Positions 53,096 through 62,343 are shown, counted from the stretch's first letter. The stretch: DNA of 64,000 bases from Burkholderia sp. OK233 (GCF_900230185.1 NZ_OCSR01000002.1:1364001-1428000); one strand, 5' to 3'. Notes: generated by a model not told the origin, from the letters alone. Numbers and translations are program-made.

Positions 53096-53923
53096 ATGAC
53101 TACCTTCCTGTATGGCGCGAATGTCGCGGCCAACGGTATTCGCCAGCACTATCTGCGCTACGGCGGCGCCGATGGCTCACGCGCGAAACGCCCCGCTATC
53201 GTGCTGATTCCGGGCATTACCAGTCCGGCGATCACGTGGGGCTTCGTCGGCGAAGTGCTGGGCCGCACGCACGACACCTATGTACTCGACGTGCGCGGCC
53301 GCGGCCTGTCGTCGGCATCGCCGACCCTCGACTACAGCCTCGACGCGCAAGCCGCCGACGTGGCCGCGTTCACAGCGGCGCTCGGCTTGCGTGAATTCAG
53401 CCTGGTCGGTCATTCCATGGGCGCGCGCATTGCGGCGCGTGCGGCGCTGCATGCGCCGCGCGGACTCGCATCGGTGGCGCTGATCGATCCGCCGGTTTCC
53501 GGGCCCGGCCGCCGTGACTATCCGGGCAAGCTGCCCTGGTACGTCGATTCGATGGCACTCGCGCGAAGCGGCACCGACGCAGAAAGCATGCGCGCCTTCT
53601 GCCCGACCTGGACGGATGCCGAGCGCCAGTTGCGCGCCGAATGGCTGCATACCTGCGATGTGCGCGCGATCCTCGCCTCCTACGAAGGTTTCCACACCGA
53701 CGATTTCCACGCGGACGCCGCCCGTCTTCCCGTGCCCTCGCTGCTGATGACCGCGCAGAACGGCGACGTGGTGCGCGACGAGGATGTCGCCGAACTGCAG
53801 CGCGCCACACCGGGGATGCTGCACGTACGCGTGCCCAACGCCGGCCACATGATTCCGTGGGACAACGCTGCCGGCTTCTACGCCGCCTTCAGCGACTTCC
53901 TCGGCGCGCCGCTCGCCTACTGA
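53096..53923 (+). CDS. nicD: N-formylmaleamate deformylase
   Basis: 275 residues, alpha/beta-hydrolase fold. AIVLIPGITSPAITWGFVGE is the oxyanion-hole strand, GHSMGAR holds the nucleophile Ser107, ALIDPPVSG contains the acid Asp131 region, and NAGHMIPWDN the catalytic His. This is the deformylase that converts N-formylmaleamate, the product of NicX, to maleamate and formate. Starts 23 nt after nicE with AAGAGGA upstream. Confidence 0.92.
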   Translation: MTTFLYGANVAANGIRQHYLRYGGADGSRAKRPAIVLIPGITSPAITWGFVGEVLGRTHDTYVLDVRGRGLSSASPTLDYSLDAQAADVAAFTAALGLREFSLVGHSMGARIAARAALHAPRGLASVALIDPPVSGPGRRDYPGKLPWYVDSMALARSGTDAESMRAFCPTWTDAERQLRAEWLHTCDVRAILASYEGFHTDDFHADAARLPVPSLLMTAQNGDVVRDEDVAELQRATPGMLHVRVPNAGHMIPWDNAAGFYAAFSDFLGAPLAY

Positions 53924-53942
53924 CCGTATAAAGGAACCGTCG

Positions 53943-54983
53943 ATGCCAGTCAGCGACTACCAGTTGATCGAAGCGTGGAAGGAAGTCCTCACCCTGTCCC
54001 GCCTCGAACCCGGCCAGAGCGTCACGATCCTGACGAGCCCGGCCACGCATCCGCAGACCTTGTCGTGCGCACTTATCGCGACGCAATCGATGGGCGCGAT
54101 CGTCAATCGGCTCGATCTGCCTCCGGTGAACGGCGAGAAAGCATTCAGCCGGGATTCGCTCGCCTATCTCGGCACCACGTCGCTCACCGGTAACGGACCT
54201 GCGATCGCCGCGCTGAAAGCAAGCGATCTCGTGCTCGATCTGATGACGCTGCTGTTCTCCCCCGAGCAGCACGACATCCTGAAGTCCGGCACGAAAATCC
54301 TGCTGGCCGTCGAACCTCCGGAGGTGCTCGCGCGCATGGTGCCGACCCAGACCGACCGCACGCGGGTACTGGGCGCCGCCAAGCGCATCTCCGCCGCGCG
54401 GGAAATGCGCGTGACGTCCCCAGCCGGCACGTCGCTCGTGTGCCCGCTCGGCGAGTTCGGACCCACCGCCGAATACGGTTTCGTCGACGAACCGGGCCGC
54501 TGGGATCACTGGCCGAGCGGCTTCGCCCTGACCTATCCCAACGATCGCACTGCGCACGGCACAATCGTGATCGATCGCGGCGACATCCTGCTGCCGCAGA
54601 AACGCTATGTGAACGAGCCGATCGTGCTGACCGTGGAAGGCGGCTATGCGACAAAGATCGAAGGGGGTGTCGACGCCGCGTTACTGCGCGACTACATGGA
54701 AACCTTCAATGACCCTGAAGGCTATGCGATCTCGCATATCGGCTGGGGGCTGCAGCCACGTGCGCGCTGGTCGACGCTTGGACTCTACGATCGTGAAGCG
54801 ACCATCGGCATGGATGCGCGCGCGTTCGAGGGTAATTTCCTCTTTTCGCTCGGCCCGAACAACGAAGGCGGCGGCAGCCGCACGACGACCTGCCACATCG
54901 ATATTCCGCTGCGCCACTGCACCGTGCTGCTCGACGATGACGTCGTCGTGCGCGACGGCCGCGTAATCGAACCGACACTCTGA
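53943..54983 (+). CDS. nicX: 2,5-dihydroxypyridine 5,6-dioxygenase
   Basis: 346 residues. The Fe(II) ligands known for P. putida NicX fall at identical numbers here: His265 (YAISHIGWG), His318 and Asp320 (TTCHIDIPLRH). SLGPNNEGGG and VEGGYATKIEGG are further conserved stretches. Extradiol-type dioxygenase of the leucine-aminopeptidase-like fold that opens 2,5-dihydroxypyridine to N-formylmaleamate. AAAGGA precedes the ATG; 19 nt after nicD. Confidence 0.95.
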   Translation: MPVSDYQLIEAWKEVLTLSRLEPGQSVTILTSPATHPQTLSCALIATQSMGAIVNRLDLPPVNGEKAFSRDSLAYLGTTSLTGNGPAIAALKASDLVLDLMTLLFSPEQHDILKSGTKILLAVEPPEVLARMVPTQTDRTRVLGAAKRISAAREMRVTSPAGTSLVCPLGEFGPTAEYGFVDEPGRWDHWPSGFALTYPNDRTAHGTIVIDRGDILLPQKRYVNEPIVLTVEGGYATKIEGGVDAALLRDYMETFNDPEGYAISHIGWGLQPRARWSTLGLYDREATIGMDARAFEGNFLFSLGPNNEGGGSRTTTCHIDIPLRHCTVLLDDDVVVRDGRVIEPTL

Positions 54984-54994
54984 GACCCGATGCG

Positions 54995-55639
54995 ATGAAT
55001 GCTCCCCAAACGCACGCCGAAGCCCATGTGTATCAGCAGCAAGGGTTCGGCACACCATTGCCCGTGCACGGCAATATTGGTCTCTTGATCGTCGACTTCG
55101 TGGTCGGCTTTGCCGATCCGTCTACATTCGGCGGCGGCAATATCGCGCCGGCGATTGCACGCACCGTGAAGGCGCTTGCACACGCACGCGCCGCGGGTTG
55201 GCCGGTCGCGCACAGCCGCATCGTCTACGCGGAGGACGGCAGCGACGACAATGTGTTCTCGCTGAAGGTGCCGGGCATGGCGACGCTCACCGAAAACCAT
55301 CCCAACAGCGCGATCGTGCCGGAACTGACACCCGGAAAAGGCGAACTGGTGGTCCGCAAGACCGTGCCGTCCGCGTTCTTCGGCACGCAACTCGCGCCGT
55401 GGCTCACGCAACGCGCCGTGCAAACGCTGCTCGTGGCCGGCGCGGTGACGAGTGGTTGCGTGCGGGCCAGCGTTGTCGATGCGATGTCGTATGGGTTCCG
55501 GCCGCTGGTGTTGTCCGACTGTGTCGGCGACCGGGCCATCGGCCCGCACGACGCGAACCTGTTCGACATGCAGCAGAAGTATGCCGCGGTGATGCCCCTC
55601 GCGGACGCGCTGGTGTCGATCGAGCAGCGCGTGCGTTGA
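54995..55639 (+). CDS. nicF: Maleamate amidohydrolase
   Basis: 214 residues, isochorismatase-like cysteine hydrolase. Catalytic triad positions: Asp34 (LLIVDFVVGF), Lys122 (VVRKTVPSAFFGT) and Cys155 (VTSGCVRASVVDAMSYGF). Hydrolyses maleamate to maleate and ammonia. Follows nicX by 11 nt and precedes the molybdopterin subunit gene. Confidence 0.93.
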   Translation: MNAPQTHAEAHVYQQQGFGTPLPVHGNIGLLIVDFVVGFADPSTFGGGNIAPAIARTVKALAHARAAGWPVAHSRIVYAEDGSDDNVFSLKVPGMATLTENHPNSAIVPELTPGKGELVVRKTVPSAFFGTQLAPWLTQRAVQTLLVAGAVTSGCVRASVVDAMSYGFRPLVLSDCVGDRAIGPHDANLFDMQQKYAAVMPLADALVSIEQRVR

Positions 55640-55674
55640 CGCATGAGCGTGGCGCACATCCTGGGACCCTGCCT

Positions 55675-57954
55675 GTGAACCGCTCCGAACTTCTGGCAAG
55701 CGTCGGCCGCCTTGCCGTGATCCGCCGACCGGCCGCGCCCGTCAGGCCCGCCGCCGGACAGCCCGGCAGCCTCTCGACCTACGTGCCGGACGTACCCGAA
55801 GTCTTCGTCGCAATGCTCGACGACGGGCGGATCCTTGCGTTCAACGGCCACGTCGATCTGGGTACGGGCATACGCACATCGCTCGGCCAGATCGTGGCGG
55901 AAGAACTCGACGTGCCGGCGCAGCGCGTCACGGTGCTGCTCGGCGACACCGCCGCCACGCCGAATCAGGGTCCCACGATCGCCAGTGCGACGATCCAGAT
56001 TTCGGCGGTGCCGCTGCGTTGTGCGGCGGCGCAGGCGCGCGGCGCACTCTTCGAACTCGCCGCCCAGCACCTCGGCGTCGCCATCGAGCAGCTTGCCACC
56101 GACGACACCCAGATTTTCTGCACCGCCAACCCAGACGGCGCACGCGTGACGTTTGCCGAACTGCTCGCGGGCCGCAGCATTACGCTTGAACTCGACATCG
56201 GCACGCCCGTCAAGGATCCATCGACGTACCGGCTCGTCGGGCGTTCATCGCCGCGCGTCGATCTGTCGGCGAAGGCGACCGGCGCGTTGACCTTTGTGCA
56301 TGACATGCGCGTGCCCGGCATGCTGCATGGGCGAGTGGTGCGTCCGCCTTATAGCGGCATCGATAGCGGCGCTTTCGTCGGCACATCTTTAGAGCGGGTT
56401 GAACGCGAATCCGTCGCCCATATTGCCGGCGTACGAGACGTGGTGGTGATCGGCGATTTCGTCGGCGTCGTGGCCGAGCGCGAAGAACAGGCGATTCGTG
56501 CCGCACGCGAGTTGCGCGTCAAATGGAAGCCGCTGCCGCCGCTCCATTCTCTGCATGATCCAGGCGCTGCGATCTCCGCTGCGCCGGCAAAACGACGGCC
56601 TCTGATGGAAGAAGGCGACGTCGAATCCGTGCGCGGCCTACCTGGCACGATTACGCTGTCACGCACCTACGTCTGGCCTTATCAGATGCATGGCTCGATC
56701 GGCCCATCGTGCTCGGTGACCGACTACCGGGAGCCCGGCAAGGGACGCATCACCGTCTGGTCGGGCACGCAGAACCCGGTCTCGCTGCGCTGCGACCTCG
56801 CGACCCTCATGCAACGCGACGAAGCCGACATCGACGTCGTCCGCATGGAGGCTGCCGGCTGCTACGGGCGCAATTGTGCGGACGACGTCTGCGGCGACGC
56901 GCTGCTGCTCTCGCGCGCGGTCGGTGCGCCGGTGCGCGTGCAGCTCTCGCGCGCCGACGAACACACGTGGGAGCCGAAAGGCTGTGGCCAGGTGGTGGAC
57001 GTCACCGGCACGCTGAGCGACGACGGGCGTCTGCTCGGCTACGACTTCGTGGCGCGCTATCCGTCGAACGACGCTCCGTTGCTCGCGTCGTTATTGACGG
57101 GTGCCGTCGCCCCACAAGCGCGTGTCTTCGAAATGGGCGACCGCACCGCTGTCTCGCCCTATGAAAGCCCGCACCGCCGTTTCGCATGCGACGATCTCGC
57201 CCCTCTCGTGCGTTCGTCATGGTTTCGCGGTGTGTCAGCGCTGCCCAACTCGTTCGCGCACGATTCGTTCGCCGATGAAATGGCCGCGCTAACGGGCTGC
57301 GACCCGCTGGAATTTCGTTTGCGCCATCTGAACGACACACGCGCCGCCGAACTGCTCGAAGCGGTTGCCGCGCGCGCCGGGTGGAAGCATCGCAAGCGCA
57401 GCAGTGAAGCGGCCGACGAGCGCTATGCGCGCGGACATGGCATCGCTTACGCGCGCTACGTGCACAGTCGCTTTCCGGGTTTTGGCGCGGCATGGTCGGC
57501 GTGGGCGGTGGAACTCGTTGTGGATCGCGTGACCGGGCAGGTGCGGGTCGAGCGCATCACGGTCGGCCAGGACACCGGCACGATGATCAACCCCGACGGC
57601 GTGCGCCATCAGATTCACGGCAACGTGATCCAGGTACTGAGCCGCTCGCTCAAGGAGCGCGTGCGATTCGTCGACGGCAAGGTGGCGAGCCGCGAATGGG
57701 GCAGTTATCCGATCCTGACTTTTCCGGAGTTGCCGGCCGTCGATATCGTGCTGATGCCGCGTCAAGGCGAACCGCCGCTGGGCGCCGGCGAATCGGCCTC
57801 CGTGCCTGGACCCGCCGCGCTCGCGAATGCGATCTACGACGCGACGGGGGTGCGCCTGCTCGCCCCGCCGTTCACACAAGAGACCGTGCGCGAAGGTTTG
57901 CGCGCCGCCGGCAAGCTCATGGCGGGTGAACCGACGCATGCCGTGCGTACTTAG
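55675..57954 (+). CDS. nicB: Nicotinate dehydrogenase molybdopterin (large) subunit, without cytochrome domains
   Basis: 759 residues from GTG 55675; a TTG at 55636 overlapping the nicF stop is the alternative. Complete IorB/NicB-type molybdenum subunit: FNGHVDLGTGIRTSLGQIVAEELDVP and LGDTAATPNQGPTIAS near the N-terminus, the SSPRVDLSAKATGALTF hammerhead, GCYGRNCADDVCGDALLLSRAV, and the active-site loop PPLGAGESASVPG with the catalytic Glu. P. putida NicB carries this part fused to tri-haem cytochrome c; here the chain stops after the Mo domain, and the haem module is in the gene at 47792. Hydroxylates nicotinate at C6 with NicA. Confidence 0.88.
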   Translation: MNRSELLASVGRLAVIRRPAAPVRPAAGQPGSLSTYVPDVPEVFVAMLDDGRILAFNGHVDLGTGIRTSLGQIVAEELDVPAQRVTVLLGDTAATPNQGPTIASATIQISAVPLRCAAAQARGALFELAAQHLGVAIEQLATDDTQIFCTANPDGARVTFAELLAGRSITLELDIGTPVKDPSTYRLVGRSSPRVDLSAKATGALTFVHDMRVPGMLHGRVVRPPYSGIDSGAFVGTSLERVERESVAHIAGVRDVVVIGDFVGVVAEREEQAIRAARELRVKWKPLPPLHSLHDPGAAISAAPAKRRPLMEEGDVESVRGLPGTITLSRTYVWPYQMHGSIGPSCSVTDYREPGKGRITVWSGTQNPVSLRCDLATLMQRDEADIDVVRMEAAGCYGRNCADDVCGDALLLSRAVGAPVRVQLSRADEHTWEPKGCGQVVDVTGTLSDDGRLLGYDFVARYPSNDAPLLASLLTGAVAPQARVFEMGDRTAVSPYESPHRRFACDDLAPLVRSSWFRGVSALPNSFAHDSFADEMAALTGCDPLEFRLRHLNDTRAAELLEAVAARAGWKHRKRSSEAADERYARGHGIAYARYVHSRFPGFGAAWSAWAVELVVDRVTGQVRVERITVGQDTGTMINPDGVRHQIHGNVIQVLSRSLKERVRFVDGKVASREWGSYPILTFPELPAVDIVLMPRQGEPPLGAGESASVPGPAALANAIYDATGVRLLAPPFTQETVREGLRAAGKLMAGEPTHAVRT

Positions 57955-57986
57955 ATGCGTGGCCCGGCAAGCGCGGCGTGACTCGG

Positions 57987-58430
57987 CTATTCGCCGTCCG
58001 ACTCCATCATTTTACGGAGCAGAAACAGCATGGCGACACGCTCACCTGCGTTCAGCGCGCCGTACGTGCGCTCCGTGACCTCCTGTGCGAACGGCACGGT
58101 GCGCTCGATCAGTGCGAGACCTGCCGCGGTGGGACGCACGACGAGCTTGCGTCCGTCGTTCGGGTCGGCGCCCACCTCGATCAGCGCGCGCGCCTTCAGG
58201 CGCTCGACGACGCCGCGGATTGTCGCCTGATCGATCGCGGTTGCTTTGACGATGTCGTTCAGTGAGCACGGCTGCTGTTCTTTGACCGCACACAGTGCGA
58301 CGAACTGCGCGGCGGTCAGATCGGAATCGGGAATCGCTTCCTGAAAAATCGCGACATGCCGTTGATACGCACGACGCAGCAAGTGGCCGATCTGATCGTG
58401 AAAGTCGTAGGAATCCTTGCGCGACGCCAT
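57987..58430 (-). CDS. nicR: MarR-family regulator of nicotinate catabolism (NicR/BpsR type)
   Basis: 147 residues from the ATG at 58430; the frame is open to 58523, but MASRKDSYDFHDQIGHLLRRAYQRHVAIFQ is the familiar N-terminus of BpsR-like regulators. Winged HTH at about residues 35-100 (LTAAQFVALCAVKEQQ, LNDIVKATAIDQATIRGVVERLKARALIEV, DPNDGRKLVVRPT). In Bordetella the orthologue BpsR represses nic genes and is relieved by 6-hydroxynicotinate. Located between the nicE-B operon (convergent) and nicT (divergent). Confidence 0.9.
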   Translation of the reverse strand: MASRKDSYDFHDQIGHLLRRAYQRHVAIFQEAIPDSDLTAAQFVALCAVKEQQPCSLNDIVKATAIDQATIRGVVERLKARALIEVGADPNDGRKLVVRPTAAGLALIERTVPFAQEVTERTYGALNAGERVAMLFLLRKMMESDGE

Positions 58431-58811
58431 AAGGGTACGAGGCCGGGGGGCCTGAAGACGAAAGAGAAAGAGTGTACACCCTCTAACCGGGCTCTCAATA
58501 CGGCCTTGATCAAGCTCCCGCATCGCACGGTTTATTTGTAGCTAACACGCTTTAAATTTTTCATGCACATTCGTTGTGAAACAGGTACCTTCTTGTTCGT
58601 AACAAAGCATGAATTGCCGGTATTTCTACGAGTGATTGAGTGATTAAACGAGGAAATTCGATCGGCTTGGACCGGTATTTCCTTGTATCGTACTTTTGAG
58701 CGTATACGCTACTTTTTTAGCGTGATACACAGACATCTGCAAGCGAAGTGCGAGTGATCTCTGTCGCACGACATCCACCTTTTTTCGCACCACCTTCCGG
58801 GAGTGGCAGTC
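58431..58811. promoter_or_regulatory. nicR/nicT divergent region with operator-like palindromes
   Basis: This 381-bp gene-free, AT-rich region contains GTGTACAC (58472-58479, with outer AGAG/CTCT arms) 42 bp before nicR, and AGCTAACACGCT (58540-58551). Nearer nicT lie the perfect palindrome AGCGTATACGCT (58699-58710) and AGCGTGATACAC (58719-58730). The AGCGT/ACGCT element is shared with the nicC/nicE region, consistent with a common MarR operator. The direct repeat CCGGTATTTC occurs near 58617 and 58671. No ORF is supported. Confidence 0.6.
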
Positions 58812-60122
58812 ATGGCGAATGTTTATCAGGGCAGTGCCGTGCTCGACACGAGCAGCACCGACAACAGCGAGCTCTATCGCAAGGTTACGATCCGTCTCAT
58901 CACGTTCTTCTGTCTGTGTTATTTCGCGGCGTATCTCGACCGAATCAACATTGGTCTCGCGAAGCTGCAGATGCTCGATGCGCTCAAGTTCAGCGATACC
59001 ATCTACGGCCTCGGCGCGGGTCTGTTCTTTGCCGGCTATATCCTCTTCGAAGTACCGAGCAATCTGATTCTGCAGCGGGTCGGCGCGCGCTTGTGGATCG
59101 CCCGCATCATGATTACCTGGGGTCTGCTGTCGGGCGCGACGCTGTTCGTCACCACGCCGATGCAGTTCTATATCGTGCGCTTCCTGCTCGGCGTCGCCGA
59201 AGCCGGATTTCTGCCGGGCGTGCTGCTCTATCTGACGCAGTGGTATCCCGATGCACGCCGTGCTCGCATCGTGGCGCTGTTCATGGTCGGCTTGCCGCTG
59301 TCGAGCATGATCGGCAGCCCGATTTCCGGCTGGATCATGGCGTTCTTCAACGGGGCGCACGGCCTGGGCGGCTGGCAATGGCTGTTCCTGCTCGAAGCGC
59401 TACCGTCGATCGCGCTCGGCATTGCGATCTTCGTGTGGCTGCCGAATAACATCGAATCCGCCCGCTGGCTGAGCGCCGCGGAGAAGAAAACGCTGCGCGC
59501 GAATCTCGACGCGGAGCCGTCCGGGGACAAAAGTCATTCGCTGAGCGGCGCTTTCGTCGATTTCAAGGTCTGGGCGCTCGGCCTCATCGATCTGTGCGTG
59601 CTGCTCGGGCTCTACGCAACGAGCTTCTGGCTGCCGTCGATCCTGCGCGATACCGGCGTCACGGATCCGTATCACATCGGTTGGTTGATGGCGATCCCGA
59701 ATGCGTTAGCCGTGCTGAGCACGCTTTACTGCGGCGCCAGTTCCGACCGGATGCGCGAACGCCGCTGGCACATCGTGATCCCGTTCCTCGTGACGGCGGT
59801 TACGCTGGTTATTGCCGGCTCGGGAAGCCACGGCACGATGGCGACGGTCGTTCTGTTCTCGCTGATCAACGCGGGCGCCGCCGCTGCGATGCCCGTGGTG
59901 TGGTCGCTGCCTTCGACCTTCCTGAAGGGTCCCGCTGCCGCGGCGGGCATTGCTTTCGCCTGTTCGATCGCAAACCTCGGCGGCTTCGGCAGCACGTATT
60001 TCATCGGCTGGCTGCGCGATACGTTCCATTCGCAAAGCGCAGGTCTGTTCGGTTTTGCCGCATGCATGATCGTCGGCTGCGCGCTTGCGCTGACTTATTC
60101 TGCGAAGCTCGTGAACCGCTGA
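58812..60122 (+). CDS. nicT: MFS transporter, probable nicotinate/6-hydroxynicotinate importer
   Basis: 436 residues from the ATG at 58812, with GGAGT at 7-nt spacing (a GTG at 58803 is weaker). ACS-family signature YLDRINIGLAKLQMLDALKFSDTIYGLGAG and FFAGYILFEVPSNLILQRVGAR; 12 membrane helices. Its place in the nic cluster and family identify it with NicT. It shares the ACS-family N-terminal motif almost entirely with the transporter at 2350, so gene context is what assigns the substrate. Confidence 0.9.
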   Translation: MANVYQGSAVLDTSSTDNSELYRKVTIRLITFFCLCYFAAYLDRINIGLAKLQMLDALKFSDTIYGLGAGLFFAGYILFEVPSNLILQRVGARLWIARIMITWGLLSGATLFVTTPMQFYIVRFLLGVAEAGFLPGVLLYLTQWYPDARRARIVALFMVGLPLSSMIGSPISGWIMAFFNGAHGLGGWQWLFLLEALPSIALGIAIFVWLPNNIESARWLSAAEKKTLRANLDAEPSGDKSHSLSGAFVDFKVWALGLIDLCVLLGLYATSFWLPSILRDTGVTDPYHIGWLMAIPNALAVLSTLYCGASSDRMRERRWHIVIPFLVTAVTLVIAGSGSHGTMATVVLFSLINAGAAAAMPVVWSLPSTFLKGPAAAAGIAFACSIANLGGFGSTYFIGWLRDTFHSQSAGLFGFAACMIVGCALALTYSAKLVNR

Positions 60123-60230
60123 TCGGTTCGTTGCAATGCGTCGCGTCTCGCCGCGGCGCATCGTGACGCTTGCCGGGTTAGCAAAAGAGTCAGGGGAAGA
60201 AGCGCTTGGCGAGTCGGGTGTCGGCCTGTT

Positions 60231-60524
60231 TTATGGGAGTTTGCCGAGAAGAGCGCTGAATTCGTCTTTCTTTAATGCACGAAGCGTTTGCGTGCGGACA
60301 TTGCCTGCGGAGCCGAGCGCCAAGCCGAATGACATGAAGCTTTGCTCATCCGGTGCTTCCACGATCGTGACAATGTCGTATTGGCCCATCGTCCAATAGA
60401 TCTCTTTCATTTCACAGCCAAAACTCTTGGCCATCTCTGCCGCTTGACCGGCCCGCTGTGCGCTGTTTTTGACGGCGCGGATACCCTGATCAGTAAATTG
60501 CGCAAGAACCACATAAGTCGCCAT
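60231..60524 (-). CDS. GYD domain-containing protein
   Basis: 97 residues from the ATG at 60524; the frame extends upstream but the domain starts MATYVVLAQFTDQGIRAVKNSAQRA. Continues SFGCEMKEIYWTMGQYDIVTIVEAPDEQSFMSFGLALGSAGNVRTQTLRAL, the GYD-domain pattern (ferredoxin-like, GxYDxv motif). AAGGGGA precedes the ATG. Convergent with nicT and probably not part of the nic operon. Function of the family is unclear. Confidence 0.9.
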   Translation of the reverse strand: MATYVVLAQFTDQGIRAVKNSAQRAGQAAEMAKSFGCEMKEIYWTMGQYDIVTIVEAPDEQSFMSFGLALGSAGNVRTQTLRALKKDEFSALLGKLP

Positions 60525-60714
60525 GACGATTCCCCTTACGATTGCTACAAGTCGGGATTCGGGCGCGCAGGCTCGGCTGCGAACGCTACTGCAATCGAGT
60601 TGCTCGAAAGCGTCCTGCACGTAACCTGATTCTAGGCAATGGAATCGCAGTCACTGGCTGTTTGGCGGCCTGGACAGTTAATGAGGCGTGAGGGTCTAGT
60701 GAAGCACGCCTCAC

Positions 60715-61434
60715 TTAGCTGAAACTGAGCTCGCCGAAGTCGAGCGAGACCAGTAGGGGCTCCGGCACCTTCCGCATGGCCTCGTCATAAGCGTAGATTC
60801 GACGCGTGGTCGGCATCATGATGCCTTGGAACTCGCGATAATTAGTCGTGTAATTCGCACCGGTCGCCCCGCCTAAAATGTCGACCGTGTAGTCATGACG
60901 CCGCATGAGCCCATCGGGCCCGAAATGCGTAACCTGCGTTCTGGTGTGGCTCGCAACATAGTCCGGGAAAGTGACTTTCAGGCGCCGCCACACTTCACCG
61001 TTTTCGTGCCACGGCTCGATCTCTTCGCTTTCGAACCCCGGGTAGTTGTAGAGAAACGGTGAAGTCAAATAGGTCCAAAGCGCTTCACTGGCGAAATAGG
61101 CGACATGAAATCTGTCCCACGGAGTCTCGACAGTTTGCCCGGCAAAGGAAGCTTCCGGATTCTCACGACTGTCGACGACTTCGCCGGCCAGGGTCTCCAG
61201 TGTGAGCCTTTCCGGTACGAACAGACTGCGCATATCGGGTGCGCTGAATGGCGTGATCGTCAACCGCTCTGTGTGCGTGTCGATCTCGAAGATTTTGTCG
61301 GTGAGCAGCCCCGGCTGTTGCTTCAAATGCCAGATCGCCCCGTCGACCGAGAGGGCCGCTTTGAGTTTCGTGAAACCGTTCCAGCACCCCAGACCACCAT
61401 GCGCTTCGATGGCGAGAGCCAACAGATCGTTCAT
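60715..61434 (-). CDS. Hypothetical protein
   Basis: 239 residues, no signal peptide. HGGLGCWNGFTKLKAALSVDGAIW near the N-terminus and DYVASHTRTQVTHFGPDGLMRRHDYTVDILGGATGANYTTNYREFQGIMMPTTRRIYAYD towards the C-terminus suggest a beta-rich, LolA-like or lipid-binding barrel with many aromatic residues. TCGGGAGTAGGTA precedes the ATG. Monocistronic, in the same direction as the GYD gene (190-nt gap). I do not recognise a characterised family. Confidence 0.75.
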   Translation of the reverse strand: MNDLLALAIEAHGGLGCWNGFTKLKAALSVDGAIWHLKQQPGLLTDKIFEIDTHTERLTITPFSAPDMRSLFVPERLTLETLAGEVVDSRENPEASFAGQTVETPWDRFHVAYFASEALWTYLTSPFLYNYPGFESEEIEPWHENGEVWRRLKVTFPDYVASHTRTQVTHFGPDGLMRRHDYTVDILGGATGANYTTNYREFQGIMMPTTRRIYAYDEAMRKVPEPLLVSLDFGELSFS

Positions 61435-61571
61435 TACCTACTCCCGAATGAGTCACAACTTCAAACGCGGGTCCGTCACGATGGCGGTATTTCATAGGAT
61501 ATACAACGGCAGGGGTACGTCGGTACGGTCCCGAACTGGGATGAAAAAAGGCGGCGCCACACTTCGCAACG

Positions 61572-61654
61572 TTTCCGATGGGAAAAGTTGCTCAATGATC
61601 GCATGAGCTGGACGCTATCCAGGCCAGCCCTTCCCAAATGTTATTATCGGAAAC
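61572..61654. promoter_or_regulatory. Inverted repeats upstream of the XRE-cupin regulator
   Basis: TTTCC-GATG-GGAAA (61572-61585) is a 5-bp-arm palindrome. In addition, GTTTCCGAT (61571-61579) is repeated in inverted form as ATCGGAAAC (61646-61654), 39 bp before the start codon. Such sites are typical for autoregulation by XRE-cupin proteins. Candidate operator. Confidence 0.35.
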
Positions 61655-61692
61655 ATCGAACGCCGCGCAAGGCGAGCATTTAAGCCAGCCCC

Positions 61693-62325
61693 ATGGACAC
61701 CCACCTTACCAAACCCGCCGATCCATCGACTACCGACCTGGGCCGCCGTGTCCGCGCCGCCCGCCAGGCGCAGGACTTGACGCTCGAAACCGCGAGCCGC
61801 CTCTGCGGCGTCTCCCGCTCGACCCTCTCGAAAGTCGAAAACGGTCTCATGTCCCCGACGTTCGACGTTCTGCAGAAAATCGTGCTCGGCCTGAAGATCG
61901 AAATCGGCGAGCTGTTCGGCTCGACACCCAAAGTCAGCGCCAGCGGCCGCCGCGCGTTGACCCGCAAAAACGAAGGCCAGCGCCACGCCTACCGCGGCTA
62001 TCAAATGGAGTTGCTCGCCACGGATCTGGCGCACAAAGCGATGTTGCCGTTTCGCATCCGCATCTCGGCGCACACGCTGGATGCCTTCGATGACTGGGGC
62101 CGTCACGAGGGCGAAGAATTCCTGTACGTGATCAGTGGCAGCGTGTGCCTCTATTCCGAGTTGTACGCACCGACGCATCTGAATGCAGGCGACAGCCTTT
62201 ACTTCGACAGCCGCACCGGCCACGCAGCAGTGTCCACTAGCGACGAAGACGCCGAGGTGTTGTGGATGGCGACCAGCGCGGACATCCCGCAGACGTCGGC
62301 TACCGCGGAACCGACGAAAAAATAG
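61693..62325 (+). CDS. XRE-family regulator with C-terminal cupin domain
   Basis: 210 residues. The HTH_3 domain spans residues 10-70 (LGRRVRAARQAQDLTLETASRLCGVSRSTLSKVENGLMSPTFDVLQKIVLGL); the cupin_2 domain follows (WGRHEGEEFLYVISGSVCLYSEL, LNAGDSLYFDSRTGHAAVST). The GEEF-Y-x-GS-x-Y and DS-YFDSR-x-H pattern is that of the PuuR-like group, which senses small metabolites in the cupin. Convergent with the oxidoreductase at 62344, with an 18-nt gap between the ends. Confidence 0.92.
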   Translation: MDTHLTKPADPSTTDLGRRVRAARQAQDLTLETASRLCGVSRSTLSKVENGLMSPTFDVLQKIVLGLKIEIGELFGSTPKVSASGRRALTRKNEGQRHAYRGYQMELLATDLAHKAMLPFRIRISAHTLDAFDDWGRHEGEEFLYVISGSVCLYSELYAPTHLNAGDSLYFDSRTGHAAVSTSDEDAEVLWMATSADIPQTSATAEPTKK

Positions 62326-62343
62326 CGAAGGCGCCACGCCCCC

